From: Pseudomonas simiae
GTDB taxonomy: Bacteria > Pseudomonadota > Gammaproteobacteria > Pseudomonadales > Pseudomonadaceae
NCBI RefSeq assembly: GCF_900111895.1
Contig: NZ_FOKB01000005.1
Location: 62,001-126,000 of the forward strand
DNA length: 64,000 nt
Direction: 5' to 3'
Part shown: piece by piece, positions 36,694-44,176 of the stretch
How positions within the stretch are numbered: the stretch's first letter is position 1
Layout: every line of letters begins with the position of its first letter
Program-made: the position numbers and the translations under genes
The notes under the pieces: model-generated
What the model saw: the letters and a program-made list of their open reading frames with translations, nothing else
Told to the model about the DNA's origin: nothing
Databases searched by the model: none

Positions 36694-37683
36694 ATGTCAG
36701 CCGTTCAAGGAGGCGCAGGGGAGCCGATGCCGGTCTCGCGAATCATTACGGGAGGATATGGAAGCGACCTCGGACCAGGGGCGCACTGTCGCGTGACCCG
36801 CGTGTCGCTGCAGGACGGGCTGGACATCGTGCGTTGGCAAAGTACGTTCGAACAGCCGATCGAATTGCCCTTGCAAGACGACAGTGATTGCATCCATTTC
36901 AGTTTCACCAACCTGCTCAAGGGTAAAGCCTCGTGCAGCTTTCAGGAGGGGCGTCGGCAACGGCGCTATGCAATTGACGAGGGCGCCGGCAGCATCAGCT
37001 TCGGGCGTTGCCGCCATGGTCTGTATCACCAGCATGGCGAGATCGATAACATCACCGTGATGATTCGTCCTGAAGTGCTTGAGCAATGGGAGTTGAAACT
37101 CGATCCGCTGTTGAACAAAGCGCTGGCCTGTGACCAATGCTTCCTCGATGGACACCGCAGTGGCGAAATGAGCGCGACTGCGCACCTGCTCGGCAGCGCT
37201 ATGGATCAGGGGGCCGGACTGTCACCCGTCCAGCCGCGCAGCAGTCTATGGCTCTACGGGCAGAGCGTTACGCTGGTGAGTTTGTTCCTTGAGGTGCGCC
37301 AGGACGCTGAATGCACCTGTCGCGTCAGTAACACCGACCGTCAAAGGTTGGTGCGTGCCCGTGAGCGTCTGCTCGAAGACCTGGGCAAGGCGCCGAGCCT
37401 GTCGGAGTTGGCGCGTGAGTCCGGGTTGAGCCAACCCAAGCTGACACGCGGGTTTCGCCAACTGTTTTTCAACAGCGTCTACGGCGTGTTTCAGCAAGCA
37501 CGAATGATTCAGGCACGCAGCCGCTTGATGAGCGGTGATGAATCCGTGATGCGCATTGCCTCGGACCTGGGGTACGCCAACGCGAGTCATTTTGCGACGG
37601 CGTTTCGCAAGCAGTTTGGAATCAACCCGTCGACTTTCAAGAACGGCGGCAGAAGCAAATCATTTGGGATTAATGCTTCATAG
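36694..37683 (+). CDS. pchR: AraC-family siderophore regulator (PchR/YbtA-like)
   Basis: 329-residue transcription factor. The C-terminal third is an AraC/XylS double helix-turn-helix: SLSELARESGLSQPKLTRGFRQLF, then MRIASDLGYANASHFATAFRKQFGINPSTF. The N-terminal part is the PchR-type sensor region (HFSFTNLLKG, ISFGRCRHGLYH). PchR and YbtA activate receptor and synthesis genes when ferric siderophore is present, with Fur on top; the local layout (divergent receptor, shared motif with the NRPS promoter) fits the same logic. The start at 36694 has CAGGAG 7 nt upstream. Confidence 0.9.
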   Translation: MSAVQGGAGEPMPVSRIITGGYGSDLGPGAHCRVTRVSLQDGLDIVRWQSTFEQPIELPLQDDSDCIHFSFTNLLKGKASCSFQEGRRQRRYAIDEGAGSISFGRCRHGLYHQHGEIDNITVMIRPEVLEQWELKLDPLLNKALACDQCFLDGHRSGEMSATAHLLGSAMDQGAGLSPVQPRSSLWLYGQSVTLVSLFLEVRQDAECTCRVSNTDRQRLVRARERLLEDLGKAPSLSELARESGLSQPKLTRGFRQLFFNSVYGVFQQARMIQARSRLMSGDESVMRIASDLGYANASHFATAFRKQFGINPSTFKNGGRSKSFGINAS

Positions 37684-37699
37684 ACCGTTTCAATAGCGG

Positions 37700-37763
37700 C
37701 TATCGCGATAGGTTTAATAGCCTGCGCCAGCCCCGAAGTACCGGGGGAATTTGACGGCCCCCG
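37700..37763. terminator. Hairpins between convergent pchR-like and TetR genes
   Basis: Two inverted repeats lie between the convergent stops: a perfect 12-bp palindrome CTATCGCGATAG (37700-37711) nested in a GGCTAT/ATAGCC dyad, and a CGGGGG/CCCCCG stem with a 10-base loop (37742-37763). There is no clear T-run, so factor-independent termination is only possible, not certain. Confidence 0.4.
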
Positions 37764-37811
37764 CTTATTGAGCGCAATGGATTGGTGCCGCCCTAGCGGG
37801 CAACGAGCCGT

Positions 37812-38432
37812 TCAGCGAATTTGCTTGCCTACGTTAAATCGGAGCAACATTAGCGCCGCATCGCATGCATCACTCGCATAGTGACTTCCACTGAACGCAT
37901 GGGCACTCACCGTCGCCCCGTCCAGCAGCATAATGATGTAGGTCGCGAGTGTCGTGGCGGTCTCTTGGGGGTAGTGGCGGGTTATTTCGTCTTCTACAAG
38001 TCCATGCAGCTTGCGCTTGTAATCGAGGGCGATCTCTCGGATATCCGAGCGGTCCGGGAATTCGGCCACCGCTCGGCCGAACAAACAGCCTGCGAAGCTG
38101 GTCGAGCAGAACCACTGACCTCGCCAATCAAAGATCGAGATGATCTTCTCTTCCAGACTGGGCTTTTCGTCCATGCGCATCTTCAATTGCTTGAGCAGAT
38201 GATCCGAGCGCTGTAACAGCACGGTTTTGACTAAGTCTTCTTTACCCGCGAAATTACGGTACATCGTCATCCTGGCGACGCCAGAGGCTTCAATGATCCA
38301 GTCGACGCCCACGGGGTGAAAACCGTATTGGGAAAACAGGCTGGTAGCAGTGTCGACGACATGCTGCTTTTTCGATACAGACAACTCGGAACTCCAGGCT
38401 CGGGCAGTAGAAATGGGCGAAAACCGTAACAT
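37812..38432 (-). CDS. TetR/AcrR-family repressor
   Basis: 206-residue TetR-type regulator with an N-terminal HTH (KQHVVDTATSLFSQYGFHPVGVDWIIEASGVARMTMYRNF) and a divergent helical ligand-binding part containing FAGCLFGRA and a Cys near it. The ATG at 38432 abuts a palindromic operator; an internal TTG at 38384 with GGAG 7 nt before it is an alternative start that would remove 16 residues. It lies downstream of, and on the same strand as, the GH3-containing operon but has its own promoter region. It may control that operon, itself, or the divergent operon; the ligand is unknown. Confidence 0.85.
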   Translation of the reverse strand: MLRFSPISTARAWSSELSVSKKQHVVDTATSLFSQYGFHPVGVDWIIEASGVARMTMYRNFAGKEDLVKTVLLQRSDHLLKQLKMRMDEKPSLEEKIISIFDWRGQWFCSTSFAGCLFGRAVAEFPDRSDIREIALDYKRKLHGLVEDEITRHYPQETATTLATYIIMLLDGATVSAHAFSGSHYASDACDAALMLLRFNVGKQIR

Positions 38433-38438
38433 TCTGAT

Positions 38439-38452
38439 ATAGACCAGTCTAT
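38439..38452. promoter_or_regulatory. Palindromic TetR-type operator
   Basis: ATAGAC-CA-GTCTAT is a 6-2-6 inverted repeat, with two further pairing bases beyond one mismatch on each side. It lies 7 bp upstream of the TetR ATG. AGAC-NN-GTCT type sites are common for TetR/NemR-like repressors, so autoregulation is likely. Confidence 0.55.
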
Positions 38453-38492
38453 CTCAGTCTTGATTCAGTATTTCGCCCATGCGTCGCAAACC

Positions 38493-39203
38493 TCAGGTCA
38501 GTGTCACCGTATCGCCGCCATCCACGGCCAGTACGGTGCCGCTGATCATTGAGTTGGTCGCCAGCAACAGGGCGGCCGAGGCGATATCCTCAGGAAGCGC
38601 GATGCGCTTGACCGGCAGTGCTTGGCTGCGCTGGCGCATTTTTTCTACCAGGGCTTCGGGATGCATGCCAGTGTCGACAAAGCCCGGTGAGAGCACGTTG
38701 ACCCGCACCGGTGAGAGTTCGCTGGCCAGCCCACGTGCCAGCCCCTCGATGCCGGCATTGACTGCGCTGATCAGCGCAGTTTGCGCACCGGCGCGCTGGG
38801 CAAAGCGCCCGGAGACCAGCGTGAGCGAGCTGTGCTCGTCAAAGGTGGCGAGCCGGGCAATGTGATAAGCCGCCCAGAACTTGCTGTCGAAGATGCGCTG
38901 GGCATCCTCCAGAGAAACGCTACGCAGTGGGCCGAAGGTCAGCGAGGCGGCGGTGACGACAATATGCTTCCAGCGCGTCGGCCGGGAGAAAAAATCCTCC
39001 AGCTGCGCCGGTTGCGTAACGTCCAGTGCCTCGGTTGCCACGTTCGGGCCGATGTCGTGCGCAGCGCGATGCAACCGCGTCGTACTGCGCCCGGCCAAGG
39101 TGACTCTCGCTCCTTGCTGGTGGAACAGTTTGGCGATTGCAAAACCGATCCCGGCAGAGCCGCCGATGACCAACACCTCAGTAGTGGGTTCAAACGTAGG
39201 CAT
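38493..39203 (-). CDS. SDR-family protein lacking canonical Tyr/Lys
   Basis: 236-residue short-chain dehydrogenase/reductase fold. The nucleotide-binding motif is GGSAGIG (14-20), with LDVTQP, VLSPGFVDT and AVDGG segments of classical SDRs. The catalytic YxxxK is absent: the region reads ISAVNAG, placing Ile145 and Asn149 where Tyr and Lys should be, while Ser131 is kept. It may therefore work by another mechanism or not be a redox enzyme. Last gene of the GH3 operon, overlapping the Dabb-like gene by 14 bp. Confidence 0.8.
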   Translation of the reverse strand: MPTFEPTTEVLVIGGSAGIGFAIAKLFHQQGARVTLAGRSTTRLHRAAHDIGPNVATEALDVTQPAQLEDFFSRPTRWKHIVVTAASLTFGPLRSVSLEDAQRIFDSKFWAAYHIARLATFDEHSSLTLVSGRFAQRAGAQTALISAVNAGIEGLARGLASELSPVRVNVLSPGFVDTGMHPEALVEKMRQRSQALPVKRIALPEDIASAALLLATNSMISGTVLAVDGGDTVTLT

Positions 39204-39510
39204 AGTGGTCTTCCTTCTGGTGTGCGGGCGCAGGGTGCGGGTAATCGAAAATCAACATCTGGCACAACGCGCGCAACCTGGGGCGGAAACCCGCGTGCAG
39301 CGGATGTTCCCGCCAGCCGGGGAGTACCGACTCGTCGGTAAACGTGAGGATAAAACCCTGGTCGAAGCCCAGTGACCGCTCGCCGCTGTCTGCGATCACC
39401 TCCACCGCTACCAAGCCTGGCACCTGGCCGGGAAATGCGTGCAGTTCCTGCAGCAGCGTGGATACGGCGGCCGCGTCAGGGCTTTTGAGCAAAACAATGC
39501 GTTTAAACAT
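39190..39510 (-). CDS. Dabb / alpha-beta barrel small protein
   Basis: 106-residue protein resembling stress-responsive A/B-barrel (Dabb) or EthD/ABM-like ferredoxin-fold proteins: MFKRIVLLKSPDAAAVSTLL, a VEVIADSG strand, a hydrophobic GFILTF strand, and EHPLHAGFRPRL. Members act as cyclases, small oxygenases or dimeric helper proteins. It overlaps both neighbours (8 bp with the FAH gene, 14 bp with the SDR), so it belongs to the pathway operon. Specific activity unknown. Confidence 0.65.
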   Translation of the reverse strand: MFKRIVLLKSPDAAAVSTLLQELHAFPGQVPGLVAVEVIADSGERSLGFDQGFILTFTDESVLPGWREHPLHAGFRPRLRALCQMLIFDYPHPAPAHQKEDHYAYV

Positions 39511-40375
39511 GAACGTTCTCCCATTCGATCAAGTTGCTCAGGCGCGGGCCGTTGTCGAAATCGCACACCACGGTATCGCCGTGGCTAAGGTGGATACCGG
39601 CATCGGCGCTGTTACGATCGGCGCCCAGGTACAGGTAGATCAGCGTGCCGGGCAGGCGCAGCGACGGGTGCTGCCAAAGGGTTTCGAACAGCTCGTCGGC
39701 GTCATAGCACAGGCACGACAGGCCGGTGCTGAAGCCTTGCTCCCAGTGCAGGTCGCCCGCGCGGTAGATGGATGTCTTGCCCTGTATCAGTTCGGGCAGG
39801 GGCTGGCGGTAGAGCAGGTGGGAGATGGCGCTGGGTTGTAACTTGGCGTAGGCCAGGTAGTTGCGCTTGGATTTGGCCAGGGCGATATCGGTCAGGTCGT
39901 TGCCGAAGGTGTAGCCGATATAGGTCGGGCGACTGTTATCGGCCACCAGAAACAGCGCTACCACTTCAGCTTCTTCGCATGCCGAGAGTGCGCCGCGGTT
40001 CATGCGCAGTACGTCGCCGCTGCGCTTGAGGGAATCGGCAAAGCCCTTGATAAAGAAGGCCGGGCGCTCGCCGTGTTGCGGTGGTTCCGCGACTTTGCTC
40101 TGATGGGTCAGGCCAAAGCCGCACACCATGCCTTGGCGTGGGTCGGGCGGTTGCAGGCAGGGCAGCAGCTCGAAGCCGGCAAGGTCCGCAACGGTCAACG
40201 GCGCAGGGCTGTGCTCGTGCAGGTATTCCAGCGGCCCGCCGGGGTATTCGCCCGCCGGTGTGTCGCGCAGCAGCGTGTACAGGTCGCTCACCGGATAAAG
40301 GGTGTAGGGCCCGGTGGAGCTGGGGCGGGTGACGTAGCGCTGGCCATCCCGCGCGCATTCGAAAATGATCGACAT
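39503..40375 (-). CDS. Fumarylacetoacetate-hydrolase-family protein (AraD1-like)
   Basis: 290-residue FAH-fold protein. Recognisable features: GFGLTHQSKVAE, FFIKGFADSLKRSGD, an acidic metal-binding patch CEEAEVVALF, the GYTFGNDLTDI segment and a Lys-containing YLAYAK region. FAH-family enzymes hydrolyse, decarboxylate, hydrate or dehydrate 2-oxo acids with Mg. AGGAG precedes the ATG, 9 bp after the ThDP gene. In this operon it would act on a 2-oxo or dioxo acid made or used by the ThDP enzyme; the exact reaction is unknown. Confidence 0.75.
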   Translation of the reverse strand: MSIIFECARDGQRYVTRPSSTGPYTLYPVSDLYTLLRDTPAGEYPGGPLEYLHEHSPAPLTVADLAGFELLPCLQPPDPRQGMVCGFGLTHQSKVAEPPQHGERPAFFIKGFADSLKRSGDVLRMNRGALSACEEAEVVALFLVADNSRPTYIGYTFGNDLTDIALAKSKRNYLAYAKLQPSAISHLLYRQPLPELIQGKTSIYRAGDLHWEQGFSTGLSCLCYDADELFETLWQHPSLRLPGTLIYLYLGADRNSADAGIHLSHGDTVVCDFDNGPRLSNLIEWENVHV

Positions 40376-40384
40376 GGGAAGCTC

Positions 40385-42106
40385 CTAGAGGGTCTTGATT
40401 TCGAGCAGGGCAGGCTTGCCGTAGGTGCGCATGTAGGACAGGCAGTCGCAGATCTTTTCCCCGATCTGCGCCGGTGTCTCGGCACTGCCAGGGCTATAGA
40501 GGTCAAAGGTTTTCGCCAGGGCGACGAAGTCCACCTCGTTCTCATGAAAGCTGGTCGCCAGATTGGACAGGTCGCTGGGCCGTTGACGCAGGTCGGCAAT
40601 CCGTTCGGCGTGCTGCTTGGAATTGAGGTAGAGACGGTTGTTGATCACCAGCACCAGCAGGGGAATGTCGTAGGCGGACAAGGTCCACAAGGCGCTTGGG
40701 GTATAGAGCAGGTCGCCATCCGATTGCAGATTGACGCACAGCCGGCCGCTGCCTTTGTGGGCGACGGCCGCACCGATGGCTGCGCCCAGGCCGTAACCCA
40801 GCCCGGCGCCGCCGCTCATGCCGATATACGCTTCACTGCGCTCGATGGGCCAGAGCCCACGCACCAGGGTGTCGATTGTCACGCTGCCAGTGTTGGTGAG
40901 TACCCAACGTTCATGGCCGATGGCTTCGTGGATAGCGATCAGCGCCTGGGCGATGGTCAAGCCGTCGGCGGGTTGGGTGACTTGCGCCAGCAGCGCCTGG
41001 CGACGCGCCTGCTTGTGGGCCGCAATGCGCTGGGTGCGCTCATCGACCAACGTCTGTGCCGTGTGAGTGCGCGACGCCGCCAACGCCTGCGCCGCCTGTG
41101 CGATACGCGTAATGGAGGCCGCCACATTGGCGTGCAGCGCCAGGTCGGCGCACACCAGCTTCTGGCTGTCGGCCACCCAACTGCTGATCAACAGCGAGTG
41201 GGTGCCCAGGGTCGCGATGTAAAGACCAGCGTGGGGTTGCTGTCCGGAGTTGGCGATCAGCCCATAAAGATCCTGGACTTCCAAGGCCAGCAGAAAGTCG
41301 CACTCGCTCATCAGTTGTGCATCGTGGTCCTGGAACACCAGCGGATGGGTATTGGGCACGTTGTAGCGGCCGTTACGTGAAATCACCGCCGCGCCTGTGA
41401 GGGTGGCGAGCCTCAGCATTTGCTCGGCCTGCTCATCGTCCAGTGCGGCGTAATCAATCGCGATCACGGGGTGATGTGCCGCCAGCATGCGGTCCACCAG
41501 TTCGTTCAGTTGCTCATCGTCCAGTGCCGGCAGGCGTTCCGGGCGTACCGCGCCGGATGGCAGCAAGAGCCCCGGCGCCAGTGACTCTTCTTGAACTGCA
41601 CTGTCGATGGCGACATAACAAGGGGCGTGAGGTTCGGCCGCGCACAGCTTGAGCGCCCGTTGCACCGATTCCAGCGTGGCGGCTTGGGAGACCGGCATAT
41701 CGGTCCATTTGGTGTAACCCGAGAGCAACTTGTCGATGCCCTGGGACGTGTGGATCCAGTCGATCCAGGGGCGACGCAGTGCGGCGTCGATCGGCCCGTT
41801 GCCGCCGAGCACCAACAGCGGGACCCGATCGCACCAGGCGTTGAAGATGGCCATGCTCGCGTGCTGCAAGCCGATATTGGCATGTACCAGCACCGCCATA
41901 TGCTTGCCGCTGGCCTTGTAATAACCGTGGGCCATTGCTACCGAAATTTCCTCGTGGCAGCACATCAGGATGGCCGGTACGGCCGGGTCGGGGTGATGCA
42001 CCAGCGAGTCATGAATGCCGCGAAATGACGCGCCGGGGTTGAAGCAGACGTACTCAATGCCCTGGTTGATCAGAAGATCGACAAGCAGATCGGAGAAATA
42101 CTTCAT
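40385..42106 (-). CDS. ThDP-dependent decarboxylase / carboligase
   Basis: 573-residue full-length thiamine-diphosphate enzyme of the acetolactate synthase/benzoylformate decarboxylase group. The N-terminal PYR domain has NPGASFRGIHDSL and the catalytic Glu in CCHEEISVAMAHGYYKASG (about E52). The C-terminal PP domain has GGAGLGYGLGAAIGAA and the cofactor motif SDGDLLYTP then INN about 27 residues on. It would decarboxylate a 2-oxo acid or join its acyl anion to another carbonyl. ATGA overlap with the enolase-like gene upstream. Substrate not deducible. Confidence 0.85.
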   Translation of the reverse strand: MKYFSDLLVDLLINQGIEYVCFNPGASFRGIHDSLVHHPDPAVPAILMCCHEEISVAMAHGYYKASGKHMAVLVHANIGLQHASMAIFNAWCDRVPLLVLGGNGPIDAALRRPWIDWIHTSQGIDKLLSGYTKWTDMPVSQAATLESVQRALKLCAAEPHAPCYVAIDSAVQEESLAPGLLLPSGAVRPERLPALDDEQLNELVDRMLAAHHPVIAIDYAALDDEQAEQMLRLATLTGAAVISRNGRYNVPNTHPLVFQDHDAQLMSECDFLLALEVQDLYGLIANSGQQPHAGLYIATLGTHSLLISSWVADSQKLVCADLALHANVAASITRIAQAAQALAASRTHTAQTLVDERTQRIAAHKQARRQALLAQVTQPADGLTIAQALIAIHEAIGHERWVLTNTGSVTIDTLVRGLWPIERSEAYIGMSGGAGLGYGLGAAIGAAVAHKGSGRLCVNLQSDGDLLYTPSALWTLSAYDIPLLVLVINNRLYLNSKQHAERIADLRQRPSDLSNLATSFHENEVDFVALAKTFDLYSPGSAETPAQIGEKICDCLSYMRTYGKPALLEIKTL

Positions 42107-43296
42107 CGTGCACGCTCCATGTGAAGAGATTCGTTGGGGTGTCTGTCGACACCGGTTGCACAGTGGTAGGGCTGCACATGGGACGTCAGGCGGCAGCCAA
42201 GGCCTGTTCGCGTCGGAACGGGCAAGTGAATGGCGTTGTGATCTCTATCAATGGCTGGCATCGGTTCGAGCAGGTCGGTGTGGAAAAAACGATCGTGTTG
42301 CCCGGCTTCCACGCCGATAAAACCCTCGTAGGCCGTGAGCAGCGCACGGTGCGCGGCGATCAGCGGTCCGACTTCGGCAACTTGCACGCCAAGGTAAACG
42401 GGCAGCCCCCACGCGTGGCACTGCTCGATCATTCGCGCACTGGCCAACAGCCCACCGCATTTGGCGATCCGAAGGTTCACCGCATCCAGCGCCTGGTGTT
42501 GCCACGCCCGCGCCAGGCTGGACGCTGAGGTGACCGACTCGTCGAGCATGATTGCCACGCCATGCTTGAGCCTCGCCTGGCGGTAATCCTCCAGGCTGCC
42601 GGGCGGCAAGGGTTCCTCGAACAGCGCGACACCCAGTGCATGAAACTGTCGCGCGCTGCCGTGGAGTTGTTCGGCCGACCAACTCATGTTCGGGTCGACG
42701 TACAACGCCAGGGGCGGCGCCAGTGCCCGGATGGTTTCCAGACGTTGTTGGTTGGCGTGCGGATCACCGGCCAGTTTGAGCTTGAGCGAGCGCAACGGTT
42801 TGCGCTGTTCAAGGAACGCCTGAACCGGTTGCGACAGGTCGAGTACCTGGGTGATGTTGATGTGCGCGGGCACGGTGCGGCGTGCCGTCGCAACGGCCTC
42901 GGTGATGCGCAGCAGGTAGGTGGACAATGGCAGGCCGGCCTGTTGGGCCAGCGAGTCGAGTACCGCCATTTCCACCACGCACTGCGTGTTGTTACCCAGG
43001 TTCTCACTGGCCTCGAATGGCAGGCCATGTTCATATAGTGCGCGCCCCCGGTCGACCGGGTCGCCGCTGGCCAATGCTTTTGCCAAGTGCGCGAAGTCAA
43101 GGCTGCGCAGTTGGGTCAGCACCGACTCGCAGTCTTCGCTTGTCACGTAGCGGCGCGGCGCGCATTCACCGATCCCTGTAAAGGCGCCGAGCGTCCAGCT
43201 GAGCACCACACTGTCTGAAGTGTGGCGTTGGTGGGCGCCATGCACGAACGGGTTGGCCATGGGCTGGCGTACCAGGTAGACCTCAGGCGGCGTCAT
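42103..43296 (-). CDS. Enolase-superfamily enzyme (MLE subgroup-like)
   Basis: About 397 residues from the ATG at 43296 (MTPPEVYLVRQPM); the frame is open upstream but the earlier sequence is an out-of-frame shadow of the hydrolase gene. N-terminal capping domain, then a TIM barrel with KLKL (KxK acid/base pair), DPNMSW, FEEPL and LDES (three metal ligands) and RIAKCGG (second Lys). This is the muconate lactonizing enzyme/o-succinylbenzoate synthase/dipeptide epimerase subgroup, which includes racemases, cycloisomerases and dehydratases. It overlaps the hydrolase stop by 14 bp. Reaction unknown. Confidence 0.85.
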   Translation of the reverse strand: MTPPEVYLVRQPMANPFVHGAHQRHTSDSVVLSWTLGAFTGIGECAPRRYVTSEDCESVLTQLRSLDFAHLAKALASGDPVDRGRALYEHGLPFEASENLGNNTQCVVEMAVLDSLAQQAGLPLSTYLLRITEAVATARRTVPAHINITQVLDLSQPVQAFLEQRKPLRSLKLKLAGDPHANQQRLETIRALAPPLALYVDPNMSWSAEQLHGSARQFHALGVALFEEPLPPGSLEDYRQARLKHGVAIMLDESVTSASSLARAWQHQALDAVNLRIAKCGGLLASARMIEQCHAWGLPVYLGVQVAEVGPLIAAHRALLTAYEGFIGVEAGQHDRFFHTDLLEPMPAIDRDHNAIHLPVPTRTGLGCRLTSHVQPYHCATGVDRHPNESLHMERAR

Positions 43297-44161
43297 AGGC
43301 GTAGCGTCCGTTGGCCTTGACGAAATCTGCGGTGAACTGCACCACCTGGCCCATCGCGGGGGTGAAAAACAGGTAGTGCTTGTCCTGATTGACCAGCAGG
43401 GTAGAGCCGTTGCGGCACAGGCGCTGGAAGTGACCAACGGTGGCGTTCACATCCACCAGCGGGTCTTTGTTGGCGCAGATAAACAGGCTGGGGGCGTCGA
43501 TGGGTCGGGCATCGGCCGCCAGGTAGACCTTTTCCAGCGCCAGCAATTTTTTCCGCTCTCGATGTTGCAAATGAGTGGTGGCCAGCGTGTCGTTGCGGAT
43601 GAATTCGGCCAGATTCGGGTTGGCGGTGAAGTCGTCCGGGTTGAGCCCCGCATCCCACAGCGTCTGCCTGTCGTCCAGATCGATGTCGGCGCGCTCCTGT
43701 TCACTGAGCCGGTCATGCATTTTGCCCAGCCAGGCCGAACAGATGACGAGATTGTCATAGGGCAGCTCGGCGCGGGGGCTGCTTGCGATGGCGGCCAGCA
43801 CCGATCCGCCCAGGCAGTGCCCGAACAGGCAAAGCGGCACATCGTCGGGCACTTCGCGACGAATGTGTTCGATGGCGGCCGAGGCATCCGTGTGCAACGT
43901 ACGCACGTCCGGGAACCCATGTTTCTGACCGCTGCTGATACCGCACCCTTCGCGGTCCAGGGCGTAGAACGCGATGCCCAGGTTGGCGAATGCATTACCT
44001 ACCGACCACAACCAACCGGCGTGGCTTTGCAGCCCATGAAAATACAGGATGGCGCCTTGCGGCTGCTGCGGGCGCCAGGCATGCAGGGCCATCCGCCGGT
44101 CTGCCTGAGCCAGGTAGTGGACTTCACGCGCAATGTTGTGCTGAAACAAGTGCATGTTCAT
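43283..44161 (-). CDS. Alpha/beta hydrolase with Cys nucleophile (S33/monoglyceride-lipase-like)
   Basis: 292-residue alpha/beta hydrolase. Oxyanion region FHGLQSHAGW, nucleophile elbow GHCLGG (Cys116 instead of the usual Ser), acid in ICANKDPLVD (Asp233), and base in DKHYLFF (His262). The fold resembles serine aminopeptidase S33/monoacylglycerol lipases. It starts 15 bp after the GH3 gene. Hydrolysis, transfer or release of an ester or thioester intermediate is plausible. Confidence 0.85.
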   Translation of the reverse strand: MNMHLFQHNIAREVHYLAQADRRMALHAWRPQQPQGAILYFHGLQSHAGWLWSVGNAFANLGIAFYALDREGCGISSGQKHGFPDVRTLHTDASAAIEHIRREVPDDVPLCLFGHCLGGSVLAAIASSPRAELPYDNLVICSAWLGKMHDRLSEQERADIDLDDRQTLWDAGLNPDDFTANPNLAEFIRNDTLATTHLQHRERKKLLALEKVYLAADARPIDAPSLFICANKDPLVDVNATVGHFQRLCRNGSTLLVNQDKHYLFFTPAMGQVVQFTADFVKANGRYAYDAA

Positions 44162-44176
44162 GAGTGCCTCTCAAGA

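Noticed and set aside
40073..41380. 435-codon plus-strand frame opposite the FAH and ThDP genes
   Set aside because: Antisense to two well-supported enzymes; no recognisable motif.
42103..43437. Extended 444-codon version of the enolase-like gene
   Set aside because: The first 47 codons are a shadow of the hydrolase gene; ATG at 43296 begins the conserved N-terminus.
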